Shown here: positions 48,778 through 58,262 of the stretch, piece after piece
How the letters are laid out: every line of letters begins with the position of its first letter
Numbering within the stretch: the first letter of the stretch is position 1
Assembly: GCA_026414975.1 (NCBI GenBank)
Contig: JAOAHZ010000001.1
Location: 1 to 64,000 of the forward strand
Direction of reading: 5' to 3'
DNA length: 64,000 nt
DNA from: Bacteroidia bacterium
GTDB taxonomy: Bacteria; Bacteroidota; Bacteroidia; SpSt-205
Translations under genes and position numbers: made by a program
The notes under the pieces: model-generated
Told to the model about the DNA's origin: nothing
Seen by the model: the letters and a program-made list of their open reading frames with translations, nothing else
Databases searched by the model: none

Positions 48778-50421
48778 TCAGTTATAGATATCCCACTGAA
48801 CGCCGAAACTGAAAGCTCGTCCAGGCATTGGATACCAAGCTGATAGGTAGTACCCAGGGGCTATCCACCCTTCTGTAACATGCTCTACCCGTAGATACAC
48901 CATGACTCGCTTAACCAGTATAACCAAGTAGGGGTCTGCCCATAGGTAGGGCTTTAGCCCATAGTCGGCATAAGTTGGATTGAGGTAGAAGGTTCCTAAA
49001 GCCAAATCGTAGGATAACGGACGAAAAGCGGTGAATCCCCACAGCCGCACCCCCAGTTGATACACAGGCGGGGTCTTGCGAAGCTGCCAACGAAGGAAAG
49101 GTTGAACCCATCCCGTCAGAGCAGGAATAGTCAAATGCCAAGTAGAGGGAGCCTGTAATACACGCTGGACGGTAGCTCCGCATAAAAACCCCAATACCCC
49201 CTTTCGCCATCCGCCCTGTACAGTCCAGCCTGCGCTAAGTATAGACCTACCCTGATAATAAGTAGTCTCAGCCAGCCAAGGTTGTCGCCACTGCGCCAGC
49301 CAGATACGCCCACTAAGCGGCGGAAGCGTAGTATCGCCAGAAGAAAGGCTCACACCCACCCATCCCTTGGTCAGTCCCTCTGTGGCTTGCAAATAAGCCA
49401 GCCAAGGTAGATTACGCTGCTCATGAGAGAAGCCCACCTGATACCAGGAGGGGCGCCACTCTGCCTCTACTCGGAACGCAGGAGGTAGCCTACGAGGGCC
49501 TAACCACCGACGATAACTCAAGCATGAAAAAATTTTCTCCCGAGAAACCTGCGCTTGAAGCTCCACCGCAGAGAGATTCCAACTTTGCCTGAAAAAGGTG
49601 TCAGCTCGCCCTTCGTGTTGAGTCAAGCGAGCTTCTCCCTGAAAGGACCCCCAATAGAGGCGTATACCCCCTAATCGCCGAATCTGACGCACTCCGAGGG
49701 CGAATCCAGCGCTATCGTTGAATAGAGGGCTCTCGCGACGCAGGGCAGCCGGCCCCTCCCGCTCTATGCGATCCTCTGAAAGGCGGGTAAAAAAAGCTAT
49801 GGCGTACTGGGCTCCCATGCGAAGCCCTACTTCTCCTTCAGCAAAACGATACCACCGACGCAGACGAGCACCGTTTGTACGGACGACCTGCCGCTCTTTT
49901 CTAAAACCATCCATCGGAGATGCCTCATACACAACGCCGCCATTTATGCCGTCCTGAAGCTGATTCCAACCACCTTTAAGCAGGAACCATACCCCCCTCC
50001 CGCAACTGTAGAAAGCTACTCCCGTACCGTAATGATCCGTTGTTTGCCCTAAATACTCGCCTGTACGAGTGCGTCGCTGATAGATGAAAGAAAGTCCTGT
50101 GCCTCTACGAAAAGTTTGGCCATGTTGGATAGCCAATAACTGAGTCCTACGACTGCTTTGATCAAACCGAACACGGGTATACGGTACCCGGCTCCATAGC
50201 AGAGGGACAGTATGCAGTAGATAGACATCTTGATTTTGGGGGAGAGCTGGGGGGGCTTCCTTCTCGTACAGGAAGACCCCCTCCCGCCAGAGAGCGTAGG
50301 GCTTGTAGTATCCCTGCCGTATAGAGAACCCTACGACCGTATCTAAAGGATCATGCCAAGGCAGGAGTCCCATTAGGTAAGCTGGGGGCGTGCCCGCCGT
50401 CGTGTCAGCAAGCGTAGCCAA
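48778..50421 (-). CDS. Outer-membrane porin-like protein (PF14121-type), 5' end uncertain
   Basis: At least 547 residues, rich in amphipathic beta-strands throughout, ending YYLSAWYPMPGRAFSFGVQWDIYN, which matches the C-terminus of the putative porins common in Bacteroidota. The called start is a TTG after which no signal peptide is found. The same frame continues upstream as IIGLSLVFGQTIPRR, a leader-like hydrophobic stretch, but has no ATG, GTG or TTG before the next stop. The real start may be a rare AUU (50490), AUA (50466) or AUC (50463) codon, or an indel has hidden it. Last gene of lpxK-punA-porin. Confidence 0.75.
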   Translation of the reverse strand: MATLADTTAGTPPAYLMGLLPWHDPLDTVVGFSIRQGYYKPYALWREGVFLYEKEAPPALPQNQDVYLLHTVPLLWSRVPYTRVRFDQSSRRTQLLAIQHGQTFRRGTGLSFIYQRRTRTGEYLGQTTDHYGTGVAFYSCGRGVWFLLKGGWNQLQDGINGGVVYEASPMDGFRKERQVVRTNGARLRRWYRFAEGEVGLRMGAQYAIAFFTRLSEDRIEREGPAALRRESPLFNDSAGFALGVRQIRRLGGIRLYWGSFQGEARLTQHEGRADTFFRQSWNLSAVELQAQVSREKIFSCLSYRRWLGPRRLPPAFRVEAEWRPSWYQVGFSHEQRNLPWLAYLQATEGLTKGWVGVSLSSGDTTLPPLSGRIWLAQWRQPWLAETTYYQGRSILSAGWTVQGGWRKGVLGFLCGATVQRVLQAPSTWHLTIPALTGWVQPFLRWQLRKTPPVYQLGVRLWGFTAFRPLSYDLALGTFYLNPTYADYGLKPYLWADPYLVILVKRVMVYLRVEHVTEGWIAPGYYLSAWYPMPGRAFSFGVQWDIYN

Positions 50422-50462
50422 GCGACGCGGGATAGTTTGTCCAAAGACAAGCGATAGCCCGA

Positions 50463-51290
50463 TTATAACTCGCGCACCAGCTCGGTAAATATCTGGGTGA
50501 GTTTGGGTTCAGAACCGTTCGCTACGCGTATAATCTCTTCCAGAGACACAGGTTTTAGGTTATCGGGGTCTCCAAGGTCGGTGATAATAGACATAGCAAA
50601 CACGCGCATACCCATATGATTAGCCACTATACACTCAGGCACAGTGGACATACCCACAGCATCACCGCCGATGATGCGTAAGAAGCGATATTCAGCCCGA
50701 GTTTCTAAGTTAGGGCCTGGGACAGCCACGTACACGCCCTCGCGCACAGGGATGCCCAGCCGATGAGCTATAGCTTTGGCTCGGTTAATTAGTTCGGGAT
50801 GATAGGGAGCACTCATATCAGGGAATCGCGGGCCAAGCTGGTCTAAGTTCATGCCACGTAGGGGATTCTCAGGAAGCAAGTTGATATGATCGGTGATAAT
50901 CATTAGGTCGCCTAACTCAAAGGAGAGATTGAGTGCCCCAGCAGCATTAGAGAGCAGCAAGGTATGGGCTCCGAGGAGCTTGATGATACGAATAGGGTAG
51001 GTAATCTGATACATGTTGTACCCCTCGTAGTAATGAAATCGCCCCTGCATAGCGACGACCTTCTTCCCGCCTAACTGACCAAAAATCAAGCGACCAAAAT
51101 GGCTCTCCACAGTGCTGATGGGGAAATGAGGAATGAAGTTATACGCTAACTGATGTACCTTTTCTATGGCATCCGCAAGGCGGCCCAATCCTGTTCCCAA
51201 CACAATCCCGATCTCTACCTCACCTTGAAAGTAGCGGCGAATGTACTCTAAAGTCTCTCGGAAGTGCGTATAAGCCTCAGGCGTAGTCAT
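50463..51290 (-). CDS. punA: Purine nucleoside phosphorylase
   Basis: Phosphorolysis of purine nucleosides in salvage. The 275-residue trimeric-type PNP has the phosphate loop IGIVLGTGLGRLAD, the GRFHYYEGY segment, LSNAAGALNLSFELGDLMII and the base-site Glu in VAVPGPNLETRAEY. At the position where human PNP has the guanine-selective Asn243 (ITN), this protein has Asp (IITDLGDPDN), as in many bacterial relatives, so specificity could be broader. It overlaps lpxK by four bases, a conserved pair in Bacteroidota. Confidence 0.94.
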   Translation of the reverse strand: MTTPEAYTHFRETLEYIRRYFQGEVEIGIVLGTGLGRLADAIEKVHQLAYNFIPHFPISTVESHFGRLIFGQLGGKKVVAMQGRFHYYEGYNMYQITYPIRIIKLLGAHTLLLSNAAGALNLSFELGDLMIITDHINLLPENPLRGMNLDQLGPRFPDMSAPYHPELINRAKAIAHRLGIPVREGVYVAVPGPNLETRAEYRFLRIIGGDAVGMSTVPECIVANHMGMRVFAMSIITDLGDPDNLKPVSLEEIIRVANGSEPKLTQIFTELVREL

Positions 51291-52381
51291 GATTCTAAAA
51301 GGTTTTGGAAAAAGCGAGTTAGCAGCTCATCCGTCTCGGATGGGTTAGTCGGGACCATGGCTATTTGCACAGCATACAAAGGTAGTCCTTCCAAGATATG
51401 GTAATGCTCGCTTTCTCTGAGACGCACAAGGTCTTTTTCGGTCGTGAGTAGGATCAGATTGGTTCCCCTCAGGCGTGTTTCGCATCGGTGATAGGCCCTG
51501 CGGATGCGCCGCAAGTCCGAATCCGTGTAGAGATGATGGTCGGGAAAACGCATTTCTTTTAACACATAGGCCTTAGCTTGGTAGAGGGTGGTATAAAAGC
51601 TATCTGGGCGCGCTATACCGCAGAATACCAAAACGCCCCGAAAACGAATATCGTCGACCGAAAGAGAGGGCAAATGAGGCCAAGCAGGCCTAAGTCCCGC
51701 CACAGCATACTTAAACTCAAGTGTAGGCTTGTGAAACCGCGGTCTACGCAGTACTTTGTCTAAGCTCTTCCTATTCAGGACAATAAGGTCAGCGCGCCGA
51801 TAGGCCCTCAGGGGCTCTCTGAGTCTGCCCAGAGGAAAAATCCAATCCTTCCATATCGGCCGCTGCATATCTATGAGAAGGATGTTGAGATTTCGATGCA
51901 GGCGCCGATGCTGAAAGGCATCATCCAGTACGATTACTTTGAGATGCGGGTAGCGCTGCAGAAGCTCTCGGCCCCCAGCAACTCGATCCTCACACACAGC
52001 GACAGGAAGGTGAGGGAACCGAACCTTCGCTAAGCAGGGTTCATCTCCGTACATGGCGGCTGCTTGAGGGGTAGCCAGAGAGACCTCAGCAAATCCCCTC
52101 GTTTGACGACCATAACCTCGGCTGAGATAAGCCGCCCGTATACCCCGATTAGAGAACCACTCCAGCAGATAAAGCGCAAAAGGCGTTTTACCACTTCCTC
52201 CCAAGGTCAGGTTACCGACGCTGACCACTACACAAGGAAGGCGATAAACGGGTAACCATCCTCTATCGTAGAGCCAGTTACGAATAGAGACCCCAACTCC
52301 ATACAGTAGAGCTACCGGCAAAGCAGCCAAACCGAGAAATAAGCGTCCTACTTGTCTTGCATAGCGACTTATTCTCGGCAT
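51287..52381 (-). CDS. lpxK: Tetraacyldisaccharide 4'-kinase
   Basis: Phosphorylates the 4' position of the lipid A precursor at the inner membrane. The 364-residue protein has an N-terminal membrane-associated helix (ALPVALLYGVGVSI), a P-loop in VVSVGNLTLGGSGKTPFALYL, LSRGYGRQTRGF, GDEPCLAKVRFP and the VLDDAFQHRRLHRNLNILLID stretch with the catalytic Asp. Its presence means the cell makes lipid A. Its start is only 26 bases from the divergent bioB start. Confidence 0.94.
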   Translation of the reverse strand: MPRISRYARQVGRLFLGLAALPVALLYGVGVSIRNWLYDRGWLPVYRLPCVVVSVGNLTLGGSGKTPFALYLLEWFSNRGIRAAYLSRGYGRQTRGFAEVSLATPQAAAMYGDEPCLAKVRFPHLPVAVCEDRVAGGRELLQRYPHLKVIVLDDAFQHRRLHRNLNILLIDMQRPIWKDWIFPLGRLREPLRAYRRADLIVLNRKSLDKVLRRPRFHKPTLEFKYAVAGLRPAWPHLPSLSVDDIRFRGVLVFCGIARPDSFYTTLYQAKAYVLKEMRFPDHHLYTDSDLRRIRRAYHRCETRLRGTNLILLTTEKDLVRLRESEHYHILEGLPLYAVQIAMVPTNPSETDELLTRFFQNLLES

Positions 52382-52385
52382 GCCG

Positions 52386-52393
52386 CAAAGTAG
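52386..52393 (-). promoter_or_regulatory. Partial -7 box CTACTTTG before lpxK
   Basis: Keeps the TTTG half of the motif but not the TA pair. It lies exactly four bases (cggc) before the lpxK ATG, back to back with the bioB box. Confidence 0.35.
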
Positions 52394-52394
52394 A

Positions 52395-52402
52395 TAGTTT
52401 TG
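52395..52402 (+). promoter_or_regulatory. -7 box TAGTTTTG for bioB
   Basis: Exact TAnnTTTG, then ctgt and GTG 52407. The divergent gap is 25 bases in total. Confidence 0.6.
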
Positions 52403-52406
52403 CTGT

Positions 52407-53375
52407 GTGATTCGTTATGACTGGACCCTCGCTGAGGTCGCTGAAATCTACCGTCGCCCCCTCCTGAATCTGATAATGGAGGCGGCTGCCGTGCACCGCC
52501 AGTTCCACATACCTGGTCAAATACAAGCCTGTACGCTTCTCTCTATCAAGACGGGAGGCTGCCCAGAGGACTGTGCCTATTGTGCACAGTCGGTCCGTTA
52601 CCAAACGGGTGTTCAAGTTCATCGGCTTTTGGATGTAGAAACGGTGGTAGAATCTGCACGTCAAGCTAAACGGAATGGAGCAACGCGATTCTGTATGGGG
52701 GCAGCCTGGCGCGAAGTACGCAGTAATCGCGACTTTGAGCGAGTCTTAGAGATGGTGCGTCAGGTACGAGCCTTGGGACTGGAGGTATGCGCTACGCTGG
52801 GCATGCTTACCCCGCAACAAGCTGTAGCCCTCAAAGAAGCAGGGCTCACGGCATACAATCACAATTTAGACACGTCAGCTTCTTACTACGGTGAAATCAT
52901 TACGACGCGCACTTACGAGGATCGCCTTCGTACATTAGAAGTGGCCCGAGCGGCTGGCCTCAGCCTCTGTTCAGGCGGTATTTTAGGCTTAGGGGAATCC
53001 GAGGAGGACCGCATAGCTTTGCTCCACACACTGGCTACCATGCAACCTCATCCCGAATCGGTTCCCATCAATGCTTTAGTTCCTATTCAAGGCACCCCCT
53101 TAGAACATCAAGAACCACCTTCGGTATGGGAAATGGTACGGGCCATCGCCACCGCTCGCCTCCTCATGCCGCGCAGCATGATTCGCCTGGCAGCGGGACG
53201 TGAGCGCCTCTCCCCCGCCGAGCAGGTCTTATGCTTCATCGCTGGAGCCAACTCTATTTTTTTAGGCGAAAAGCTCCTCACAACCCCGAATGCCCCTCTC
53301 GGCGAGGACGAAAAACTGTTTGAGATACTGGGGATACAACCCCTTCCCGCATTTGCAAACGCTTTACATGAATGA
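52407..53375 (+). CDS. bioB: Biotin synthase
   Basis: Radical SAM enzyme inserting sulfur into dethiobiotin. The 322-residue protein has the cluster motif GCPEDCAYC (Cys52, Cys56, Cys59), [16 protein letters not shown] with the conserved Asn-His and Asp, the GILGLGES glycine motif, [15 protein letters not shown] and IRLAAGRE (the Arg ligand of the [2Fe-2S] cluster). A complete family length. The start is GTG. No other bio gene is in the window; the next gene begins 15 bases after its stop. Confidence 0.95.
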   Translation: MIRYDWTLAEVAEIYRRPLLNLIMEAAAVHRQFHIPGQIQACTLLSIKTGGCPEDCAYCAQSVRYQTGVQVHRLLDVETVVESARQAKRNGATRFCMGAAWREVRSNRDFERVLEMVRQVRALGLEVCATLGMLTPQQAVALKEAGLTAYNHNLDTSASYYGEIITTRTYEDRLRTLEVARAAGLSLCSGGILGLGESEEDRIALLHTLATMQPHPESVPINALVPIQGTPLEHQEPPSVWEMVRAIATARLLMPRSMIRLAAGRERLSPAEQVLCFIAGANSIFLGEKLLTTPNAPLGEDEKLFEILGIQPLPAFANALHE

Positions 53376-53390
53376 GTTAGCCTTGCAGCG

Positions 53391-54386
53391 GTGAAAGTAC
53401 CTGGCTGGATTTGGTGGAGTGTAGCGAGTGGGCTTTACGCTCAGCTTTTACCGAACTTAGGGGGCCAGCGCGTGGGGATATCAGCCCTCACCTTTTTGCG
53501 AGTAGACCCCTCCCCTCGCTCGGTAGGTATGGCCGGAGCAGCCGTCACCATCAAAGGCGACCCTTATGGGGCCTACTGGAATCCCGGCACCCTGACTCAC
53601 CTGCCGTTTTTCGGCATGGCTGCTTCTCATACTTTCTGGATTGCTGGACTGGATTATTCTTATGTAACCTTTAGCGTGCCCTGGCGTCGTTCTTATCGTA
53701 TAGGCCTACAAGCTCAGTTCCTAAGTAGCGGACCCATAGAACGCCGAACCGAGTTCCAATCGACTGGCACAGGCGAATACTTCACAGCGACCTATTGGGC
53801 TATGGGTCCCGTAGTGGCCTATGAGTTCAGCGACCGCTTCTCAGCAGGCAGCAGCTTCAAAATCGTGCGAGAGCAACTGGACTTCTTCCAAGCGACGACC
53901 TGGCTGGTGGATGTAGGTTTTCTTTATCAGACAGATGTGCGGGATTTTCGCTTTGGAGTGATAGTGCAGAACTTTGGCCCGAACTCCCGGCTGCGCGTGC
54001 GCCGCAATAAGCAGGACCAAGCCCCCTCTATTTCCGCCAGCTCCTACCCGGCTCCAACCCTTTTCGCTATTGGAGCAGCCATTCGAGTAGTAGAGAAAGG
54101 CTCACATCGCTTGGAAGCGGCGCTCCAACTCAACCACCCCAACGACAACGCTGAGAATCTCCGCTTGGGTTTGGAATACACCTATGCAGGCTTTCTTTTC
54201 ATCCGAGTGGGACAGAAGGTTGGCGTCCAAGAGCAGTATATCCCTACGGGGGGCCTGGGCGTTGCCCCAGGACTTGGACGCGGCCGGCTTAGAATAGACT
54301 ATGCGGCTGAGTGGATCGGTCGCTTAGGACTGCAGCATAGAGTTGGACTGCTATGGCAAAAAGAAGTCTCCTCTTCCTCGCGCTGA
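53391..54386 (+). CDS. PorV/PorQ-like outer-membrane beta-barrel protein
   Basis: A 331-residue protein, signal peptide MKVPGWIWWSVASGLYAQ. The N-terminal block FLRVDPSPRSVGMAGAAVTIKGDPYGAYWNPG is the signature of the PorV/PorQ/FadL-like (UPF0164) barrels. Regular barrel strands follow to the end (YSYVTFSVPW, FGVIVQNFGP, LGLEYTYAGFLFIRVGQ). PorV is a type IX secretion component, but relatives have other roles and no other por gene is here. GTG start; near-match TAGCCTTG box five bases before it. Overlaps the next gene by 34 bases. Confidence 0.82.
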   Translation: MKVPGWIWWSVASGLYAQLLPNLGGQRVGISALTFLRVDPSPRSVGMAGAAVTIKGDPYGAYWNPGTLTHLPFFGMAASHTFWIAGLDYSYVTFSVPWRRSYRIGLQAQFLSSGPIERRTEFQSTGTGEYFTATYWAMGPVVAYEFSDRFSAGSSFKIVREQLDFFQATTWLVDVGFLYQTDVRDFRFGVIVQNFGPNSRLRVRRNKQDQAPSISASSYPAPTLFAIGAAIRVVEKGSHRLEAALQLNHPNDNAENLRLGLEYTYAGFLFIRVGQKVGVQEQYIPTGGLGVAPGLGRGRLRIDYAAEWIGRLGLQHRVGLLWQKEVSSSSR

Positions 54387-55534
54387 TACTAATTAGCTGC
54401 GGGGACTTTTTCGGACGCAAGACAGACCTTAGTTTCATAGAAGTGCCCGAATATGACAATACTCTGATCGCTTATGTCCCCATTCTGCCCTACTGGGAGG
54501 GATTTCAAGCACCTGTAGATATTTGCGTAGGGTACGATGAGCTGTATTATGTAGCTGATTCCCTCGCAGGCTTGATTGTGTGCTTAGACGAAGCCGGCAG
54601 ACGAATCGGCACCTTTCGCTTGCCAGGGGTGCATGCCGTGGCTCAAGATCGGCGATTAGACTTACTTGCTGCAGCTCCAGCCGACACAATCATTGGCGGT
54701 CAGCGATACACGCTGGACGCTATCTATCGGATCCGTCTCCGAGGTCCCTCAGGGTACGGACTCAATCAAGCTGTAATTGTCAGCCGCTCTATACATCCCT
54801 TTTACTTTAAAAGCACTTTTTCAACGACGGATACCTTGGTACGCTTCAGACGCATCGCTGTTTTGGGCGACAATAGCTACTACGTAACCCGTAACGGACC
54901 TGACAACAATCCCGTCAAGTTTGGAGGACCTGATGATGCGGTCTTGCGCTTCGGAAGCCGAGATGAATGGCAAGAGGCGATTGTAGTTGAGTCAGCCACA
55001 GGCTCACAACCAGACTTCTTCAGAAAAGCTTGGGGTATAACTACTCGGGCTCGTCCCCCTCAATCACCCTTTGTATCCACTGCAGAGGGGTTCTGGGTCG
55101 GACTCACGGCCCCTGGACTACCTCTGAAGGTCCATTCTGTATTACCCCGAGAGGGAGAACAGGGACGATTTTATGAGGTAGAGTTTCGGTGGGTTCAAGG
55201 TGATAGCACTGTAGCGGATGGATTTCTGGCGACGCCGGGTCGCTTTGAGCGTCCCGAAGGAATCGCCCTCACGGGCGGAGCTCAGCCGTATTTGATTATC
55301 GCCGATGCGGGGAAGGATTCGGTTTATGTCTTCACCCTCTCGGGGTTAGAGGGGGTAATGCCCCCTCCAGCCGCCGGTACACGGCGTCCCGTCAAGGTCT
55401 CCTTTGGAGGGCGAGGGGTAGGTCCCCTTCAAATGCAGCGTCCTACCGCCGTAGCTCATCATAAACGCATCCTTTACGTAGCGGATGCCGGAAATCGCCG
55501 CATCATGCGACTGCGCCTGACTACCGACTGGTAG
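54353..55534 (+). CDS. Lipoprotein with NHL-type propeller repeats
   Basis: A 393-residue lipoprotein (leader MAKRSLLFLALILISC). Propeller-like repeats include PVDICVGYDELYYVADSLAGLIVCLDEAGRRIGTFRLPG, RPEGIALTGGAQPYLIIADAGKDSVYVF and RPTAVAHHKRILYVADAGNRRIMRL, each with the NHL pattern (hydrophobic-ADxGNxRI). It probably forms a six-bladed propeller on the periplasmic or outer face. Co-transcribed with the PorV-like barrel, which suggests an outer-membrane pair; binding partner unknown. Confidence 0.83.
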   Translation: MAKRSLLFLALILISCGDFFGRKTDLSFIEVPEYDNTLIAYVPILPYWEGFQAPVDICVGYDELYYVADSLAGLIVCLDEAGRRIGTFRLPGVHAVAQDRRLDLLAAAPADTIIGGQRYTLDAIYRIRLRGPSGYGLNQAVIVSRSIHPFYFKSTFSTTDTLVRFRRIAVLGDNSYYVTRNGPDNNPVKFGGPDDAVLRFGSRDEWQEAIVVESATGSQPDFFRKAWGITTRARPPQSPFVSTAEGFWVGLTAPGLPLKVHSVLPREGEQGRFYEVEFRWVQGDSTVADGFLATPGRFERPEGIALTGGAQPYLIIADAGKDSVYVFTLSGLEGVMPPPAAGTRRPVKVSFGGRGVGPLQMQRPTAVAHHKRILYVADAGNRRIMRLRLTTDW

Positions 55535-55552
55535 TAGGGCTGGTCTCTCCCT

Positions 55553-55560
55553 TACCTTTG
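55553..55560 (+). promoter_or_regulatory. -7 box TACCTTTG for asd
   Basis: Exact TAnnTTTG, 19 bases before the asd ATG, in the 45-base gap after the NHL lipoprotein. Confidence 0.55.
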
Positions 55561-55579
55561 TGGCGAACACCTCATCCCT

Positions 55580-56560
55580 ATGCGCATCGGTATCGTAGGC
55601 GTTACGGGCTTGGTCGGACGAACCTTCCTTCAGGCCCTTCCCTTATATGGTTTCGAAGAAGCTGAAGTTTACGGAGCTGCTTCCGAGCGGTCCGTCGGGC
55701 AGCGAATCCCCTTCCGTACAGGCGAGCTGAAAGTGGAATCTATAGAGTCGCTCTTCCAACGGGACTTGGATATAGTGTTTTTCTCGGCTGGGGCCTCGGT
55801 GAGCCGAGAATGGGCGTTGCGCTTCGCTGAAAGAGGCATTCGGGTAATTGATAACTCCTCAGCTTGGCGATTAGAGCCAGGGGTACCCCTCGTCGTCCCC
55901 GAAGTCAATACCCACGCCATCGGTGAAGCCCGACTCATCGCTAACCCAAACTGCTCTACTATCCAGTTAGTAGTCGTGTTAGCTCCCCTGGCTAAGGCTT
56001 TCGGGATTGAACGAGTCATTGTCTCAACTTATCAAGCCGTTACGGGTACAGGCCAAAGGGCTGTAGCTCAGCTCATGGCTGAAAGAGAAGGGCGCTCGCC
56101 CAATCCCCCTGTGTATCCTCATCCAATAGACCTCAACTGCATCCCCCAATGCGATATATTTGAAGCTGAAGGCTACACCAAGGAAGAGTGGAAGATCATT
56201 CGCGAATCCCGCAAAATCTTAGAAATGCCCAGTTTGGCTATCACAGCTACGGCGGTACGAGTCCCTGTTTTAGGGGGACATAGTGAAAGTGTGAATGTTA
56301 CGCTCACTCGTCCCGTTTCGGTGGAGGAGGTACGAGCTGTGCTGTCCGCTGCGCCCGGGATCATTTTACAAGATGAACCTGAGCGCCATTTTTATCCCAT
56401 GCCTCGGTATGCCAGCGGACAAAATGAGGTATTCGTAGGGAGAGTGCGTCGCGATACTTCTCACCCTCATGGTATCCATTTGTGGATAGTCGCTGACAAT
56501 CTGCGAAAAGGCGCTGCCACCAATGCCCTCCAGATAGCGCAACATGTATTGGGTCTTTAG
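55580..56560 (+). CDS. asd: Aspartate-semialdehyde dehydrogenase
   Basis: Reduces aspartyl phosphate to the semialdehyde on the path to lysine, diaminopimelate, threonine and methionine. The 326-residue enzyme has IGIVGVTGLVGRTFLQAL (NADP site), the catalytic NPNCSTIQL (Cys125), YQAVTGTGQRA, and VRVPVLGGHSESVNV with the catalytic His. C-terminal SGQNEVFVGRVRRD ... LWIVADNLRKGAATNALQIA is typical. Overlaps the following GT-C gene by 17 bases. Confidence 0.95.
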   Translation: MRIGIVGVTGLVGRTFLQALPLYGFEEAEVYGAASERSVGQRIPFRTGELKVESIESLFQRDLDIVFFSAGASVSREWALRFAERGIRVIDNSSAWRLEPGVPLVVPEVNTHAIGEARLIANPNCSTIQLVVVLAPLAKAFGIERVIVSTYQAVTGTGQRAVAQLMAEREGRSPNPPVYPHPIDLNCIPQCDIFEAEGYTKEEWKIIRESRKILEMPSLAITATAVRVPVLGGHSESVNVTLTRPVSVEEVRAVLSAAPGIILQDEPERHFYPMPRYASGQNEVFVGRVRRDTSHPHGIHLWIVADNLRKGAATNALQIAQHVLGL

Positions 56561-58184
56561 AAAACGACTTGGAGCTTATGTCATAGCAGCGGTTTTTTTT
56601 GTAGGGTGGGTTTTAGGGCTAGGGCATGTCGCTCTCTTTGATTGGGATGAAGTAAATTTTGCTGAGTGCGCCCGCGAGATGCGTCAAACGGGCGAATATC
56701 TATATGCTCAGATCGGCTTTCTACCTTTTTGGGAGAAACCTCCTCTCTTTTTCTGGCTCCAAGCTCTGAGTCAATCTCTATGGGGAGAAACCGCTTTTGC
56801 TGCCCGCTTGCCTAACGCAATCATTTCCTTTTTGACCCTTATTGTGTTGTACGAGACAGGACGAGTCTGGCATAGCCATACTTTTGGATTGACTTGGCTT
56901 TTTTTATACGGCATCTCTCTCCTACCTGGATTTTATGCGCGCAGCGGTCTTATAGACCCGCTCTTCAATCTCTTCATGCTAGGGGCGCTGCTATCAGGGG
57001 CGTCGGCATTTCAGTCGAGAGATCAACGACTTCCCTATGCTACCTACGGCCTACTTTGTGGTCTAGCCACCCTTACGAAAGGACCAGTCGGCCTGTTCCT
57101 GCCCAGCTTAGCCTTAGCCACCCTCAGCCTGGGAAAACGACGACTAAGCCCTCTACTAAAATTATCCATCATTGGAGGGAGCGTGTGGATTGCACTCGTA
57201 GGAGGATGGGTGCTTGCCCTGTATCTAAAGGGCAAAAGCAAGCTCTTAGCCGACTTTTGGGTGTATCAGTGGCGGCTCTTTTCCACGCCTGATGCGGGAC
57301 ATGCAGGGCCGTGGTTCTACCATCTCCTTGTGCTCGGCATAGGGGTATTCCCGGCCTCTTGGTGGGCATTCGGAGCCCGCCAACTGCATCGTCTCCCCCT
57401 TGGCGGACAAGCTCTTCTTCTTATGACAGCTTGGACTATCATCATATTTAGCGTTGTGCGAACTAAGATTATCCACTATTCCTCTTTAGCTTACTACGGG
57501 ATTGCCTATTTAGCGGCGTGGACTTGGAGTGAGAGACGCTACTGGATCAACACGCGCGGATGGCTGCTTTTAGGGCTGGGAGGGTTTATGTTCGGACTAT
57601 TGACTATCGCTGCGGGCATTCTGATGAACCAGAACTATCGCTGGATAGGTTTGATACAAGACCCGTTTGCTCAGGCTGTGCTTCGCTCTGAACCTATCGT
57701 CTGGACGGGGTGGGAAGGATGGGCGGGCTTTGTACTGATTTCAGGACTGAGTCTGATTTTCCTCCGTCGGATGGGAAGCTGGAAGCGACTGGGGCTTGCA
57801 GGTCTCGTGCTTATAGTTTGGGAGGCCTTAGTTCTATCTGCATTTGCACCTCGGGTAGAGGCTTACACTCAGGCTCCCTTGCGCCGATTTTGCGAAGAGA
57901 AAGCGGCGGAAGGGGCTATCGTCTGGAGCCTGGGTTTCAAAAGCTACATACCTTACTTCTATGGGAAAATGCGTCCTGACTTATCGCCTCGTCTTACAGG
58001 TAGTTTTGAGTCTTTTCAGACCCTTTTACTCTCTGGCGACCTTTCCTGGCCCGTGTACTTTGTGAGCCGCGTGGAAAGGTATCAAACCTTCGTAGAGAAA
58101 TACAACTTAGAAGTCATAGGCCGCCGGGGTGGCTATGTATTTTTAAAGGGGGGACCCTACCGACCTGAAGCAAAAAGGCCATAA
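56544..58184 (+). CDS. GT-C glycosyltransferase (ArnT/PMT family)
   Basis: A 546-residue membrane protein with about 11-12 helices, using a polyprenyl-phosphate sugar donor on the periplasmic side. The catalytic acidic pair lies in the first loop, HVALFDWDEVNFAECAREM, followed by PFWEKPPLFFWLQALS, characteristic of the PMT-like dolichyl-phosphate-mannose transferase and ArnT families. LTKGPVGLFLPSLALATLSL and the WVYQWRLFSTPDAGHAGPWFYHL loop fit. A C-terminal soluble domain follows (about 430-546). Acceptor (lipid A or protein) not determinable. Confidence 0.88.
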   Translation: MYWVFRKRLGAYVIAAVFFVGWVLGLGHVALFDWDEVNFAECAREMRQTGEYLYAQIGFLPFWEKPPLFFWLQALSQSLWGETAFAARLPNAIISFLTLIVLYETGRVWHSHTFGLTWLFLYGISLLPGFYARSGLIDPLFNLFMLGALLSGASAFQSRDQRLPYATYGLLCGLATLTKGPVGLFLPSLALATLSLGKRRLSPLLKLSIIGGSVWIALVGGWVLALYLKGKSKLLADFWVYQWRLFSTPDAGHAGPWFYHLLVLGIGVFPASWWAFGARQLHRLPLGGQALLLMTAWTIIIFSVVRTKIIHYSSLAYYGIAYLAAWTWSERRYWINTRGWLLLGLGGFMFGLLTIAAGILMNQNYRWIGLIQDPFAQAVLRSEPIVWTGWEGWAGFVLISGLSLIFLRRMGSWKRLGLAGLVLIVWEALVLSAFAPRVEAYTQAPLRRFCEEKAAEGAIVWSLGFKSYIPYFYGKMRPDLSPRLTGSFESFQTLLLSGDLSWPVYFVSRVERYQTFVEKYNLEVIGRRGGYVFLKGGPYRPEAKRP

Positions 58185-58262
58185 AAGAAGGAGAACCCTT
58201 TTGGCTATGCATGAGTCGCTACGGAGATGCCGACGTTGAAAGCAACAGAGTATCCGTTAGGT

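Noticed and set aside
58185-58262. Possible terminator between the GT-C gene and uvrB
   Set aside because: Only an imperfect AAAAGG/CCTTTT pairing with a mismatch and no T-run; too weak to annotate.
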